In this document: piece by piece, positions 16,594 through 25,469 of the stretch
How positions within the stretch are numbered: the first letter of the stretch is position 1
How the letters are laid out: each line of letters opens with the position of its first letter
Assembly (NCBI RefSeq): GCF_018861315.1
Contig: NZ_JAHLDL010000010.1
Location: forward strand, 62,001-126,000
Direction of reading: 5' to 3'
Origin: Clostridium bowmanii
GTDB lineage: Bacteria; Bacillota; Clostridia; Clostridiales; Clostridiaceae
DNA length: 64,000 nt
Notes under the pieces: generated by a model
Databases searched by the model: none
The model's input: the letters and a program-made list of their open reading frames with translations, nothing else
Told to the model about the DNA's origin: nothing
Translations under genes and position numbers: made by a program

Positions 16594-18837
16594 CTATCCA
16601 CGAGGCTTAAATCCTTTTAAGCGTAAAGCATTTGTTAATACAGAAACTGAACTAAAACTCATTGCAAGTGCTGCGATAATAGGATTTAAAAGTGGACCTC
16701 CAAATAAGTGTAGCAACCCCATTGCAACTGGTATTCCTAATATATTGTAACCAAATGCCCAAAATAAATTTTGCTTTATATTTGTTATAGTTTCTTTACT
16801 TAACTGAAGCGCAGTAGGTACGTCCATTAAATCGCTTCTCATAAGAACTATGTCCGCCGATTCCATTGCAACATCTGTACCTGAGCCTATTGCTATACCA
16901 ATATCAGCCTGAGCAAGTGCAGGTGCATCATTAATTCCATCCCCAACCATAGCAACTTTTCTGCCTTCTGCTTGAAGTTTTTTAACTTCATTAGCTTTAT
17001 CCTCAGGCAGAACTTCGGCTAGTATTTTATCTATACCAACTTGCGCTGCAATAGCTGCTGCTGTTCTTTTATTATCACCAGTTATCATGGCAACTTCTAT
17101 TCCCATAGAATGAAGTCTTTCTATAGCTTTTTTACTATTTTCTTTAACTGTGTCTGCAACTGCAATGATTCCACTTATCTTGTTTTCTATAGCAATATAC
17201 ATTGGAGTCTTGCCTTCTCGTGCAAGCTTGTTTGAAATATCCTCTAATTGTTCTAAAGAAATTTTACTTTCTACCATGAGTTTCATATTTCCAAGCAGAA
17301 TTTTCTTACCTTCTATACTAACATCTATTCCATAACCAGGTATAGCTTCAAATTTATCTACCTTTTTAAGTTCTAGAGATCTTTCCTGCGCACCTTTAAC
17401 TATAGCGTCACCTAATGGATGTTCAGAGCCTTTTTCAGCAGAGGCTGCAATTTGAAGTAAGTATGTCTCGGAAATACCCTCTACAGTGACAATATCTGTT
17501 ACCTTTGGTTTTCCCTCCGTTAGTGTTCCAGTCTTATCAAATACTATAGTTTGAATCTTATGTGCAGTCTCCAGTGCTACACCGCTTTTTATAAGAACAC
17601 CATATTCTGCACCTTTCCCTGTACCCACCATTATTGCTGTAGGAGTTGCAAGGCCAAGAGCACAAGGGCAAGCTATTACAAGCACTGATATGAATATAGT
17701 TAATGAAAACACAATGGTCTCCCCAGATATAAGCCAAGCTAATGAAGAAATTAATGCCACTCCTATAACCACCGGAACAAAATAACTTGATATAATATCT
17801 GCCATCTTAGCTATAGGAGCTTTTGAGCCCTGGGCATTTTCAACCAAAGTTATAATTTGTGCTAGTGCCGTGTCTTTACCAACTTTAGTTGCTTTATACT
17901 TAATTGATCCATTCTTATTTATACTTGCACCAATTATCTTATGTCCAATAGCTTTTTCTACTGGCATACTTTCACCAGTTAGCATTGACTCATCTACGAG
18001 TGTTGTTCCTTCCACAACCTCACCATCAACAGGCATTTTTTCGCCAGGCCTTACAACTACTATATCGCCAACTTCAACTTCATCAATTGAAATTTCAATT
18101 TCTATATTATCTCTTATGATAATAGCAGTTTTAGGTGCCAGACCCATAAGCTTTTTAATCGCCTCTGATGTCTTTCCTTTCGTAACTGATTCTAAATACT
18201 TTCCTAAAGTAATAAGTGTCAAAATAACTGCTGCTGATTCAAAGTACATTACATAATCCACATTTCCCAGAAAAGTTATTTCATATACAGCAAATAAACT
18301 ATATAAAAATGCCGCAGAGGTTCCAATGGATATAAGCGAATCCATATTAGGACTTAAACGTACTAAAGATTTGATTCCAACAATAAAATACTTTTTACCA
18401 CAAATCATAACTGGAATCACAAGTATCAATTGTATAATGGCATAAGCTACTGGATGTAGCATTGGGTCAATAGCCAAAGGAAGCTGATAGTTCAACTTTT
18501 CAGCAATCATAGGTACCATTGCAATAAGAAGTAATGGAACTGCAAAGACTGCTGATATTATAAATCTATTCCATAAGGCTTTTATTTCTTTTTCTTTTTT
18601 TTCTCGATCAATATCCACGTTACTTTCATCTTCTAAAGCTTTGTATCCTGCCTTTTCGATTGCTTTCTTTATGTCAGAAGTTCTTACCTTGGTCGGTTCA
18701 AAGCTTATATTTAATTTTTCAGTAGCAAAATTAACATTTGTTTCAACTACTCCAGGGAGTCTCTTTGTAACTCTCTCGATGTTCTTTGCACAAGCCGCGC
18801 AGGTCATTCCTTCTATTTTTAATAATTTTGTTTCCAC
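16594..18837 (-). CDS. copA: Copper-exporting P1B-type ATPase
   Basis: 747 residues from a GTG start with a GGAGG site. One N-terminal heavy-metal domain (GMTCAACAKN), eight expected membrane segments, the TGES actuator motif, the intramembrane CPC metal site (ACPCALGLATP), the phosphorylated Asp in FDKTGTLTEGKP, the P1B-specific HP pair (GSEHPLGDA) and hinge MVGDGINDAPAL are all intact. CPC with these helix motifs indicates Cu(I) export across the membrane. Many homologues have two N-terminal metal domains; this has one. It follows the CsoR-like gene by 25 bases, as in copper-responsive csoR-copA operons, so it is probably induced by copper. Confidence 0.95.
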   Translation of the reverse strand: METKLLKIEGMTCAACAKNIERVTKRLPGVVETNVNFATEKLNISFEPTKVRTSDIKKAIEKAGYKALEDESNVDIDREKKEKEIKALWNRFIISAVFAVPLLLIAMVPMIAEKLNYQLPLAIDPMLHPVAYAIIQLILVIPVMICGKKYFIVGIKSLVRLSPNMDSLISIGTSAAFLYSLFAVYEITFLGNVDYVMYFESAAVILTLITLGKYLESVTKGKTSEAIKKLMGLAPKTAIIIRDNIEIEISIDEVEVGDIVVVRPGEKMPVDGEVVEGTTLVDESMLTGESMPVEKAIGHKIIGASINKNGSIKYKATKVGKDTALAQIITLVENAQGSKAPIAKMADIISSYFVPVVIGVALISSLAWLISGETIVFSLTIFISVLVIACPCALGLATPTAIMVGTGKGAEYGVLIKSGVALETAHKIQTIVFDKTGTLTEGKPKVTDIVTVEGISETYLLQIAASAEKGSEHPLGDAIVKGAQERSLELKKVDKFEAIPGYGIDVSIEGKKILLGNMKLMVESKISLEQLEDISNKLAREGKTPMYIAIENKISGIIAVADTVKENSKKAIERLHSMGIEVAMITGDNKRTAAAIAAQVGIDKILAEVLPEDKANEVKKLQAEGRKVAMVGDGINDAPALAQADIGIAIGSGTDVAMESADIVLMRSDLMDVPTALQLSKETITNIKQNLFWAFGYNILGIPVAMGLLHLFGGPLLNPIIAALAMSFSSVSVLTNALRLKGFKPRG

Positions 18838-18862
18838 TTTATATTGCCTCCTTTATACCTCA

Positions 18863-19132
18863 CTATTTATTCATAATCTTTGAGAGAAGGTTAATTATCT
18901 CATCAATCTTCTCTTCGCCATTATCACTAAGTACCGCGGCCTTAACACAATGACTTAGATGCTGTTTTAATATTAACAAGTTAGCCTTCTTTAAAAGAGA
19001 TTGAGCTGCAATTATCTGATTAGATACATCTACACAATATCTTCCCTCTTCTATCATCTTTATAATTCCTTTAAGCATCTCCTCCCCCATACGAGGGGTG
19101 TCTAGAAAATATACTATACACCTTAAATGCAT
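18863..19132 (-). CDS. csoR: CsoR/FrmR-family metal-sensing repressor with an altered N-terminus
   Basis: The core has the family residues Cys-His-Cys in order: RYCVDVSNQI, LLILKQHLSHCV. These three ligands bind Cu(I) in CsoR and release DNA. From the first ATG the protein is 89 residues; a second ATG at 19090 gives 75 residues beginning MGEE, like homologues. Compared with the usual start (an LKxAxGQ-type segment of about 14 residues before GIIKMIEE), that segment is missing here, and neither start has a ribosome-binding site. Co-directional with copA. It is probably a copper repressor, possibly damaged at its 5' end. Confidence 0.75.
   Translation of the reverse strand: MHLRCIVYFLDTPRMGEEMLKGIIKMIEEGRYCVDVSNQIIAAQSLLKKANLLILKQHLSHCVKAAVLSDNGEEKIDEIINLLSKIMNK
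19081..19102 (-). promoter_or_regulatory. Candidate CsoR operator
   Basis: On the minus strand CACCCCTCGTATGGGGGAG shows C- and G-tracts around a six-base centre, the pattern of CsoR sites. It overlaps the second candidate start codon. Inference from pattern and position only. Confidence 0.35.
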
Positions 19133-19141
19133 AGTATATTT
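19107..19141. promoter_or_regulatory. Perfect 11-base inverted repeat upstream of the CsoR-like gene
   Basis: AAATATACTAT and ATAGTATATTT face each other across 13 bases, between the lipoprotein stop and the repressor. The arms contain TATACT and TAGTATA, which could serve as -10 boxes, so this may be promoter plus operator. Confidence 0.5.
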
Positions 19142-19155
19142 ATAACTAATTGAAT

Positions 19156-19869
19156 TTATTTTAATTTATAACCCTTAACTAATTCATCATCTTTACTGTC
19201 CATATTATCTTTACCAGCTACTTCTAATTTAAATCCAGTACCCTGAAGTTTTGTAACATCTAAGCCTGCTTTAATTAGTGGCTCTGCCTTAAATACAAAT
19301 TCCATATCCTCATCAGATGATCCTAAGTTCTCTGTAAAATGAACTGAATTACCCTCTCCAAGCATTAAGGCATAATGTTTTTCATCTGCCATATATTTGA
19401 TTAGCTTTGGATCCTGCTCTAAAACTCTTCTAAAAGCATCCTCTGATCCATTTGAAGTTTCTTTTTTATCACTTACGTTATATGGAAAAATTATTCTATT
19501 TGATAACTGAACTCCGCCTTCTATCTCAGCAGGTTTATATACCCATTTATTAGGATCTAGCTTTTTAACATCCAACCCAGCTTTGATTAATGGATCCGCC
19601 TCTATTACCATAGCAAAATCTATTTTATTTGCAGAAGTATCTTTAGTCCATTCGAACTTGTCATTTGCAGGAAGTTTAAATCCCCAATGTTGAAGAGCAC
19701 TATGATAGCCCTTACTCTTAGGGTTTGCCTTTACAATAGCATTAAAAGCTTTAAGAGCACCATCAGAGTCTTTACTTACAGTTGTTTTAGATTTACTACT
19801 ACAACCCACAAATGCTACAGTAAGAATAGCTGAAGTTAACAATATTATGATTTTTTTATTATTTTTCAT
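19156..19869 (-). CDS. Lipoprotein of unknown function with an internal duplication
   Basis: 237 residues from ATG 19869, which follows an AAGGGG site; a longer upstream ATG is less likely because the lipoprotein signal (ending AFVGCSS) begins at this one. The mature part contains a repeated unit: ADPLIKAGLDVKKLDP and AEPLIKAGLDVTKLQG, about 115 residues apart, so it is a two-domain protein made by duplication. I do not recognise the family. It sits between csoR-copA and the HMA-SafE fusion on the same strand, so a role in metal handling outside the membrane is possible. Confidence 0.75.
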   Translation of the reverse strand: MKNNKKIIILLTSAILTVAFVGCSSKSKTTVSKDSDGALKAFNAIVKANPKSKGYHSALQHWGFKLPANDKFEWTKDTSANKIDFAMVIEADPLIKAGLDVKKLDPNKWVYKPAEIEGGVQLSNRIIFPYNVSDKKETSNGSEDAFRRVLEQDPKLIKYMADEKHYALMLGEGNSVHFTENLGSSDEDMEFVFKAEPLIKAGLDVTKLQGTGFKLEVAGKDNMDSKDDELVKGYKLK

Positions 19870-19954
19870 ATTTTTACAACCCCTTTTAATATTTATAGTC
19901 ATATAATACCCAATTGTTATGTAGATTAAATGAAGAAACAAATCATTTTTTCAC

Positions 19955-21775
19955 CTATACTCCTAAATACTCTTTTCTTATTTGCTCTAAATCTATATTT
20001 TTCAAATCATCTACAATAACCATAGCACCTACAATATTACCATCTTTCAAAATTGTATAAAAACCATCAGCACTAAAGTTGGCAGTTACTTTAATAATTC
20101 CTTTTTCTCCTTTAAAAGTAGATGCATTTATTCCTGTTTCAGAGTTTGCAATTTCAAAGGTTCCATTAGGATTATCAAAGCTATTTAAGTCAAAGCTTAA
20201 AGTTGTATTAATGTTTTTTGCGGCAACAATAATTAATGGTTCAAATTCATATCCTATGCCTTTAACTGAAGCAGTTTGATTGCTACCAGCAAGCAATGCA
20301 ATGTGAATCAATCTACTTGTTTTAACCTTACTTAAATCAGCACCATAAATACTTGGAGTTTGAGGGGCTGCAGGTGCGGTTGAAGTTCCTCCACCCATGT
20401 TACAACCAGGCATTCCACTTGATGGAGCTGGTATTGAAGCATCAGGCTTTGAGGTGTCCACCACTTTCACATCGTCAACCACCTTAAATACGCCCCTAAT
20501 CATTCCCATTCCACAGCTGAAGTTTATATCTTGATCCTTTGGTGTAAATTCAATAACATTCTCGCCTGGCTTCAAATCTTTTTGAATGTTTAAAGAAGGA
20601 ATAATAATTTGGCTGTTACAGGAATTCAATGCCTTACCATCAATTATCCATTTTACAGGCATATTTTTCTGTATATATAGACCATTCGGGGTATAACCAG
20701 CACCATCTGCCGTCATATGAACTATCTGAACCCCATTCTCTATAGTTGGTTTAGTAACTGGTGCAGCTGATGCTGCCGATGTTTTATTACCAGCTAAAGT
20801 AGCGGCTAATGAAGCTGTAGTTGGGATGTTAACACCAGCCAGGGCTAGTCCTCTACTCCCCATTACCATACCCAAAACTACAACCAGTATTCCACTAAAT
20901 TTTAAAAGTGTTTTTGTATATCCTTTACTTATAATCCCTGATAGTGCGCCAAAGGTAAGCATTAATGGTACTGTTCCTAGAGAAAATATTAGCATAGCTA
21001 AGGCACCCTTGTATGCACTTCCAGTTCCTAAGGCGTATAGTTGCATTGTCTGAAGAGGTCCACAGGGCATAAGTCCATTAAGAACCCCAACTAAAAAAGG
21101 AGTTTTTGGTTTTTTCTTAAGGTTGCAAGCAGACCATGGGAGCTTTATATTAAACTTTCTAAATAAGCTATAGCCACTCATATTAAGTCCCATCATTATC
21201 ATAAACACACCAGCAAATATTTGAAGTCCAGCCTTCACAGGTAATGATAGCGAAAGCACAGAACCTAGAGAACCAACTATCCCACCAAGAATAGTGTAGG
21301 AGACAACTCTACCTGCGTTGTATAGAATGGCAGGTTTCATGGAATCAAATTTACTTTTACTATCTTTATTTATACTTTGTGATAGCATTATTCCTCCACA
21401 CATACCTACACAATGAATTGAGGTAAGGACTCCAACAATGAATAGAACAAAATATGTAGCACCGTTTAGCCTTGAGGTCATATCAATTCCACCTGTTGAA
21501 TTTCCAATTAATATAATTGCTGCTACAATTATAAATATACCCACCATTTTATAGTTATTTGGATTCTCTGTACTATAACCAACTGCTTTTATAGTAGTTT
21601 TAATCTTTTCGTTATTACAGAAATCTGTATCGTACTCTATAGTTAAAGATTCTGCACTGAAGCTAGCCTTAGCTGTTTTTACACCATCTAATATTGTAAC
21701 TGCTCTTTCCACTCTTGCCTCGCAAGATGTACATGTCATGTCAAAGACTTTGATTTTTTCTTTTTTAATTCTCAC
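19955..21775 (-). CDS. HMA - SafE/UreH-type membrane - cupredoxin-like fusion protein
   Basis: 606 residues from GTG 21775, preferred because AGGAGG lies seven bases before it. Residues 1-70 are a heavy-metal domain (DMTCTSCEARVERA). Residues 75-310 carry six or so membrane segments of the TauE/SafE-UreH type, with paired Cys motifs SIHCVGMCGGIMLS and LNGLMPCGPLQTMQ that could form an intramembrane metal site. About residues 355-435 resemble a cupredoxin (NSCNSQIIIP ... FSCGMGMIRGVFKV), and a last beta-rich domain follows a Gly/Pro linker with GCNMGGG. Known relatives are linked to copper and cytochrome oxidase assembly. I infer copper transfer across the membrane. Confidence 0.85.
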   Translation of the reverse strand: MRIKKEKIKVFDMTCTSCEARVERAVTILDGVKTAKASFSAESLTIEYDTDFCNNEKIKTTIKAVGYSTENPNNYKMVGIFIIVAAIILIGNSTGGIDMTSRLNGATYFVLFIVGVLTSIHCVGMCGGIMLSQSINKDSKSKFDSMKPAILYNAGRVVSYTILGGIVGSLGSVLSLSLPVKAGLQIFAGVFMIMMGLNMSGYSLFRKFNIKLPWSACNLKKKPKTPFLVGVLNGLMPCGPLQTMQLYALGTGSAYKGALAMLIFSLGTVPLMLTFGALSGIISKGYTKTLLKFSGILVVVLGMVMGSRGLALAGVNIPTTASLAATLAGNKTSAASAAPVTKPTIENGVQIVHMTADGAGYTPNGLYIQKNMPVKWIIDGKALNSCNSQIIIPSLNIQKDLKPGENVIEFTPKDQDINFSCGMGMIRGVFKVVDDVKVVDTSKPDASIPAPSSGMPGCNMGGGTSTAPAAPQTPSIYGADLSKVKTSRLIHIALLAGSNQTASVKGIGYEFEPLIIVAAKNINTTLSFDLNSFDNPNGTFEIANSETGINASTFKGEKGIIKVTANFSADGFYTILKDGNIVGAMVIVDDLKNIDLEQIRKEYLGV

Positions 21776-21954
21776 TTTTTTACCTCCTAAAGTTCTTACT
21801 TTGATATTTAATGTTATATTAAATGGATTTTTATCTTGCAAGGTTCATGAATATTAAACTGTACCTTTAACCCTATGAATATAAATCTTAATTTTAATTA
21901 TACAAAGAAGATGTGTAGATTTTATAAAGAAATGTAAGAAATTTCAATAAAAAA

Positions 21955-21981
21955 GTTAAACAGGCCTACAAGCCTGTTTTT
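21955..21981. terminator. Strong hairpin, probably bidirectional terminator
   Basis: AAACAGGC, loop, GCCTGTTTTT. T residues follow on the plus strand and TTTAACTTTTTT follows on the minus strand. Confidence 0.7.
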
Positions 21982-22006
21982 CCATCATCATTGGCATCAT
22001 AAAAAA

Positions 22007-22064
22007 CATATATTGTGCAAAGTGTATTAAAAAAGCTTCAAAACTGTACTATGCACAATATATG
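22007..22064. repeat. Perfect 13-base inverted repeat with 32-base loop
   Basis: CATATATTGTGCA and TGCACAATATATG are exact reverse complements, preceded by six A and followed by a T-rich tract. It lies directly after the NlpC/P60 stop, so it may be a long terminator on the minus strand. The palindromic ends could also be traces of a small mobile element; nothing codes inside it. Confidence 0.55.
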
Positions 22065-22070
22065 TATTTT

Positions 22071-23207
22071 TTATTTTACTCTTCTGGCAGTTACATAATC
22101 TTTTCTTCCTACTGGTGAAATTTTAATCACATCTCCTGTATGAGGAGCGTGGATATAATTATTATCACCAACGTACATGCCCATGTGATGCGGATTAGCA
22201 AATGTTCCAAAGAATATCAAATCTCCTGGCTGAAGATTCTCTCTTGATACTTGTACACCATCATTTATCTGATCAAAGGTGGTTCTTCCTACTGATATTC
22301 CAAAATGTGCGTATACGTATTGTGTAAATCCTGAGCAATCAAATCCCGAAGGTGTTGTACCTCCCCATAAATATGGTGTGCCAAGAAAGTTAGAAGCGTA
22401 AGCTATTACAGCATTATCTGATATAGTAGCTGATCCTCTTGAAGGTGTATATTTAGGTGCTGAATTTCTTATTTCATTTATTTTTGTTATGCTTTTACTT
22501 GCTGACACCTCTGACTCACTTATTTGTGATACAAGAGTATTTTCCTTGCTGCTTTTTAGTTCCGTTATCAATTTATTATGTAATTCTTCAGAGACAATTT
22601 CCTTGCTCTTTAGCTCAGTTATCAATTTATTTTGTGACTCTTTAGTAACGTTTATCTTATCAAGCTTCTGCTTGTTTTCTACTTGCAAATTCAGCAATAC
22701 ACCCTTCGTATTATTTAAACTTTGTTGCTTTTCAATTAATTCTTTTTGAGCGACTTTAAACTCCGCCACTACTTTATTATCAAATTCAATAATGGTTTTT
22801 ATGTTTTCTACTCTAGATACAAAATCTCCAAAGCTCTCTGATTCAAGTATTATGCCCATATACCCATCGAATCCATTTATGTACAAAATCCTCATTCTAC
22901 TATTAAATAATTCTTGTTCCTTTTGGTTATCCTTCTCAACCTGCTTAGCCTTTGCAGCGGCACTTTCAATCGCCTTTTTAGTTTGGAGTATTTTCTCGTT
23001 ATTTTCTTCTGTCTTGGTCATGATTTCTTCAATTTGATTATCAAACTCTTCTAGTTTAGTTTCAATTGCTCCCCTCTCATCTTGAATTTTCGTTAGTGAA
23101 TCCTTCTGCTGTTGTAGCTTCTCATTTGTTGGAATCGCCAATGCTGTTACATTTGAAGTTAAAATCAAGGTGATTACAACTGCGATACTTCTCAGGGCAT
23201 TCTTCAT
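22071..23207 (-). CDS. Secreted NlpC/P60 peptidoglycan endopeptidase with coiled-coil N-terminus
   Basis: 378 residues. A cleavable signal peptide (residues 1-25, ending TALA) is followed by a long charged coiled coil (about 28-230), a linker and an NlpC/P60 domain (about 260-378). The catalytic Cys is in FDCSGFTQYVY and the His residues in HHMGMYVG and YIHAPHTG. The layout is that of CwlO-type DL-endopeptidases, whose coiled coil holds the enzyme near FtsEX-like regulators during cell-wall growth. It is monocistronic. The coiled coil contains near-repeats (ELKSKEIVSEELHNKLITELKS cut into two similar halves). Confidence 0.92.
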   Translation of the reverse strand: MKNALRSIAVVITLILTSNVTALAIPTNEKLQQQKDSLTKIQDERGAIETKLEEFDNQIEEIMTKTEENNEKILQTKKAIESAAAKAKQVEKDNQKEQELFNSRMRILYINGFDGYMGIILESESFGDFVSRVENIKTIIEFDNKVVAEFKVAQKELIEKQQSLNNTKGVLLNLQVENKQKLDKINVTKESQNKLITELKSKEIVSEELHNKLITELKSSKENTLVSQISESEVSASKSITKINEIRNSAPKYTPSRGSATISDNAVIAYASNFLGTPYLWGGTTPSGFDCSGFTQYVYAHFGISVGRTTFDQINDGVQVSRENLQPGDLIFFGTFANPHHMGMYVGDNNYIHAPHTGDVIKISPVGRKDYVTARRVK

Positions 23208-23439
23208 TATTACATCTCCTTCACTCTTTTAAAATTCATAAGACACAAAGAGAAATTATCATAAACTTATGTAGTTCTTATGAAGATTGTCCACCTTTAT
23301 AGTTTATCTATTTTAAAATAGTAAAGAGCATAAAATAAAAATCTAACTTTTAACATTCTACCTTAATTTTATATTCAACAAATAGTTGCAATCCAAATTA
23401 ATGAACATATGAAAAAGTTTTACTTAAAATCAATTAAAA

Positions 23440-23483
23440 AGTCATGCCAAAGGAGAATTATTAATTACTCTTTTGACATGACT
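23440..23483 (-). terminator. Terminator of the SHOCT gene
   Basis: Arms AGTCATG / CATGACT extended by CAAAgGAG / CTcTTTTG; five T residues follow on the minus strand. In the rest of 23208-23498 I see only AT-rich sequence. Confidence 0.75.
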
Positions 23484-23498
23484 ATAATTTTTTTGAAT

Positions 23499-23738
23499 TT
23501 ATGATTTAATAATATTTTTTTTAGTATTATACTCTTCTTCATTTATTTCTCCACGAGCAAATCTCTCATTTAAGATATCCATAAAATTATCTTTAAATCC
23601 AATATCTTTACCATTATTCTTTTGCCCTTGATTGTTGATTACATATATAACCACTCCGATTAAAATTATAGGAATAATCATCATTCCAAACCATCCTCCC
23701 ATCATATTATATCCATTGCCATATCCAAATCCCATCAT
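23499..23738 (-). CDS. Small SHOCT-domain membrane protein
   Basis: 79 residues: Gly/Met-rich N-terminus (MMGFGYGNGYNMMGGWFGMM), one membrane helix (about 18-36) and a C-terminal SHOCT domain (about 48-78, ILNERFARGEINEEEYNTKK). SHOCT is a short helical tail found at the end of many membrane proteins and is thought to mediate oligomerisation. The Met cluster before the helix is a plausible copper-binding site. It lies 51 bases after the Met-rich secreted protein gene, probably in the same transcript. Its job is unknown. Confidence 0.8.
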   Translation of the reverse strand: MMGFGYGNGYNMMGGWFGMMIIPIILIGVVIYVINNQGQKNNGKDIGFKDNFMDILNERFARGEINEEEYNTKKNIIKS

Positions 23739-23789
23739 ACAAATTATCCTTCCCTTGTCTTTATATTATTTTACTAAACTATCAAAATA

Positions 23790-24236
23790 TTAGCTTCCCA
23801 TCATGCTCTCATGAACATCTGTCATATCTCCATTGTTTATGGAGTTCATCATATTAACCATAGACCTATATCCATTTTCTTTCATTATGTCAATCATCTT
23901 TTTATAATCCTTATCACTTATGTTATTCATCAAATTATCCATAGAACTAAAATCTCTATTTTCCATTGCTTTTGCTTCATCACTGAAACCATTATCTCTC
24001 ATTATTTTTATCATATCCTCATATCTACCATTTGATTGAACGCCATCAGCATTTTCATCACCCATCATAGATTTACTATAATTATATGATGATTTGTTGT
24101 CATTATTTTGCGAACTCATCATTGGTCTGCTAAAGTCATTAAAAGTTGAATTATTTTTAACTGTTGCATATGCAACCGAAATGCCTCCTACTGTTAGGAT
24201 GCCTGCTATTATTAAAACCATAACTTTATTTCTCAT
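23790..24236 (-). CDS. Met-rich secreted protein of unknown function
   Basis: 148 residues with a signal peptide or N-terminal anchor (residues 1-25, LIIAGILTVGGISVAYA). The mature part has many Met pairs (SRPMMSS, SKSMMGD, MVNMMNS, ESMMGS) and two copies of an Asp/Gly helix motif (MIKIMRDNGFSDEAK, MIDIMKENGY). Met clusters bind Cu(I) in extracellular copper proteins, and the neighbours are copper genes, so extracytoplasmic copper binding is a reasonable guess. The start has a GGAGTG site. Confidence 0.75.
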   Translation of the reverse strand: MRNKVMVLIIAGILTVGGISVAYATVKNNSTFNDFSRPMMSSQNNDNKSSYNYSKSMMGDENADGVQSNGRYEDMIKIMRDNGFSDEAKAMENRDFSSMDNLMNNISDKDYKKMIDIMKENGYRSMVNMMNSINNGDMTDVHESMMGS

Positions 24237-24362
24237 TTAATATCACTCCTCCATGTATCTAGTGTACTTGTTTTTCTCTATACATATATTCTACTACTCA
24301 ATTGTGGAGTAATTATGAAGATAATTTATTTTGTAAATTAGTAATATTTTTACAAGGTTTAC

Positions 24363-24491
24363 TCATCTTTCAAGCACTTTCATATTATAATCACCCTTAG
24401 TTAGTGCCAATTTAGCTCCATTCAAATCAATTTCTAGAGTGCTATCATCTTGAAAATTAAGTTTATTTACTGAAGATGGATATTTGTTATG
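24363..24491 (-). pseudogene. Unrecognised C-terminal coding fragment
   Basis: A 42-codon open stretch bounded by stops reads FQDDSTLEIDLNGAKLALTK and then GDYNMKVLER, stop. It looks like a beta-rich protein end but has no start, so it is probably a remnant. The rest of 24237-24640 shows nothing else I can support, apart from short plus-strand coding-like text (FTEGTQLLIINNGDLEINIE) just before the kinase remnant. Confidence 0.25.
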
Positions 24492-24640
24492 TTAATTTAT
24501 TTCTTCATATTTCCTCCACAATTACGGCTTATAATTTAATTATATTAAGAGTAGATATAAATTTACAGAAGGAACGCAACTATTAATTATCAATAATGGT
24601 GATCTTGAAATAAATATTGAAAAAATGATTATATATTGAA

Positions 24641-25374
24641 GTGAAAGATGTAACTGGAGTTGTCCTTTTCACCTTAGGTAATTCAAACCTACAAAAGCAA
24701 GAGCTTCTTAGGAAAAGACTGACATCAGACATGGCTCATGAGCTTAGGACACCTCTTGCCAATTTAAAATCACATATAGAAGCATTACTAGATAAGGTTT
24801 GGGAAACTACTGAGAAAATACTTACAAGCTTTTATGAAGAAATAGAACGATTGATAAAATTAGTTGAAGGACTTAACAATATAGCTAAATTAGAGCAAAC
24901 AAATCTAGATTTAACTTATCATTGGAACTTGAAAAAATAATAACCTCTTTTGAACCTCAGTATAATAGTTTAAATTTAAAGCTCTATTCAAGTTTGATTC
25001 CAAATGTGGTTGTATTAATGGATAAAGACAAATTAAAGCAAGTTATATATAACTTACTTTCAAATTCACTTAAATATTCAAAGTCAAATGGAGAAGTTAT
25101 ACTAACACTAACTTCTAAAGATGATAACATTATTGTAGAATTAAAGGACAACGGAATCGGCATCTCCGAAAAAGATTTACCCTTTATATTTGAAAGACTT
25201 TACAGAAGCGATGAGTCTCGTGATAAAAACACCGGTGGTAATGGCATAGGACTTACCATTGTAAAAGCTATTGTTGAAGCTCATAATAGTACAATTAATG
25301 TAAAAAGTACGTTAGGTGAAGGAAGTACTTTTGTACTTATGTTTCCTAAATCAATATTAAAGCCAGATAAATGA
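24641..25374 (+). pseudogene. Sensor histidine kinase, 5'-truncated and frameshifted
   Basis: The first frame (24641-24940) carries the phospho-acceptor region (LTSDMAHELRTPLANLKSHI). Near 24915-24925 the reading shifts, and a second frame (to 25374) carries N, G1 and G2 boxes (NLLSNSLKYS, ELKDNGIGIS, GGNGIGLTIVKAIVEAH). Joined, they give a normal kinase core; the membrane sensor and HAMP are missing and no response-regulator gene is adjacent. It therefore cannot signal as it stands. It is the only plus-strand item in the metal island, so it may have been its copper-sensing kinase. Confidence 0.85.
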
Positions 25375-25394
25375 CTTAATACAACATTCTATAA

Positions 25395-25437
25395 TTATCC
25401 TTCGACATAAACCACCAGATAGCAGGTTACGGAGGGA
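25395..25437. repeat. Dispersed repeat, copy 1 (partner at 37154-37210)
   Basis: The text TTCGACATAAACCACCAGAT followed by AGCAGGTTAC and GGAGGGA recurs at 37154-37210, where a ten-base unit (TCACCAGAAA) is inserted and ATA precedes the GGAGGGA. Origin unknown. Confidence 0.55.
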
Positions 25438-25440
25438 CTA

Positions 25441-25468
25441 AAAAAAGGGAGCTAATTGCTCCCTTTTA
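25441..25468 (-). terminator. Terminator of the SASP gene
   Basis: AAAAGGGAGC, TAATT loop, GCTCCCTTTT, starting two bases after the stop codon. A degenerate version survives in the scar at 32890-32917. Confidence 0.85.
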
Positions 25469-25469
25469 A

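Noticed and set aside
17870-18256. 128-codon reading frame on the plus strand inside copA
   Set aside because: Opposite-strand shadow of a strongly conserved gene, without ribosome-binding site or recognisable protein features.
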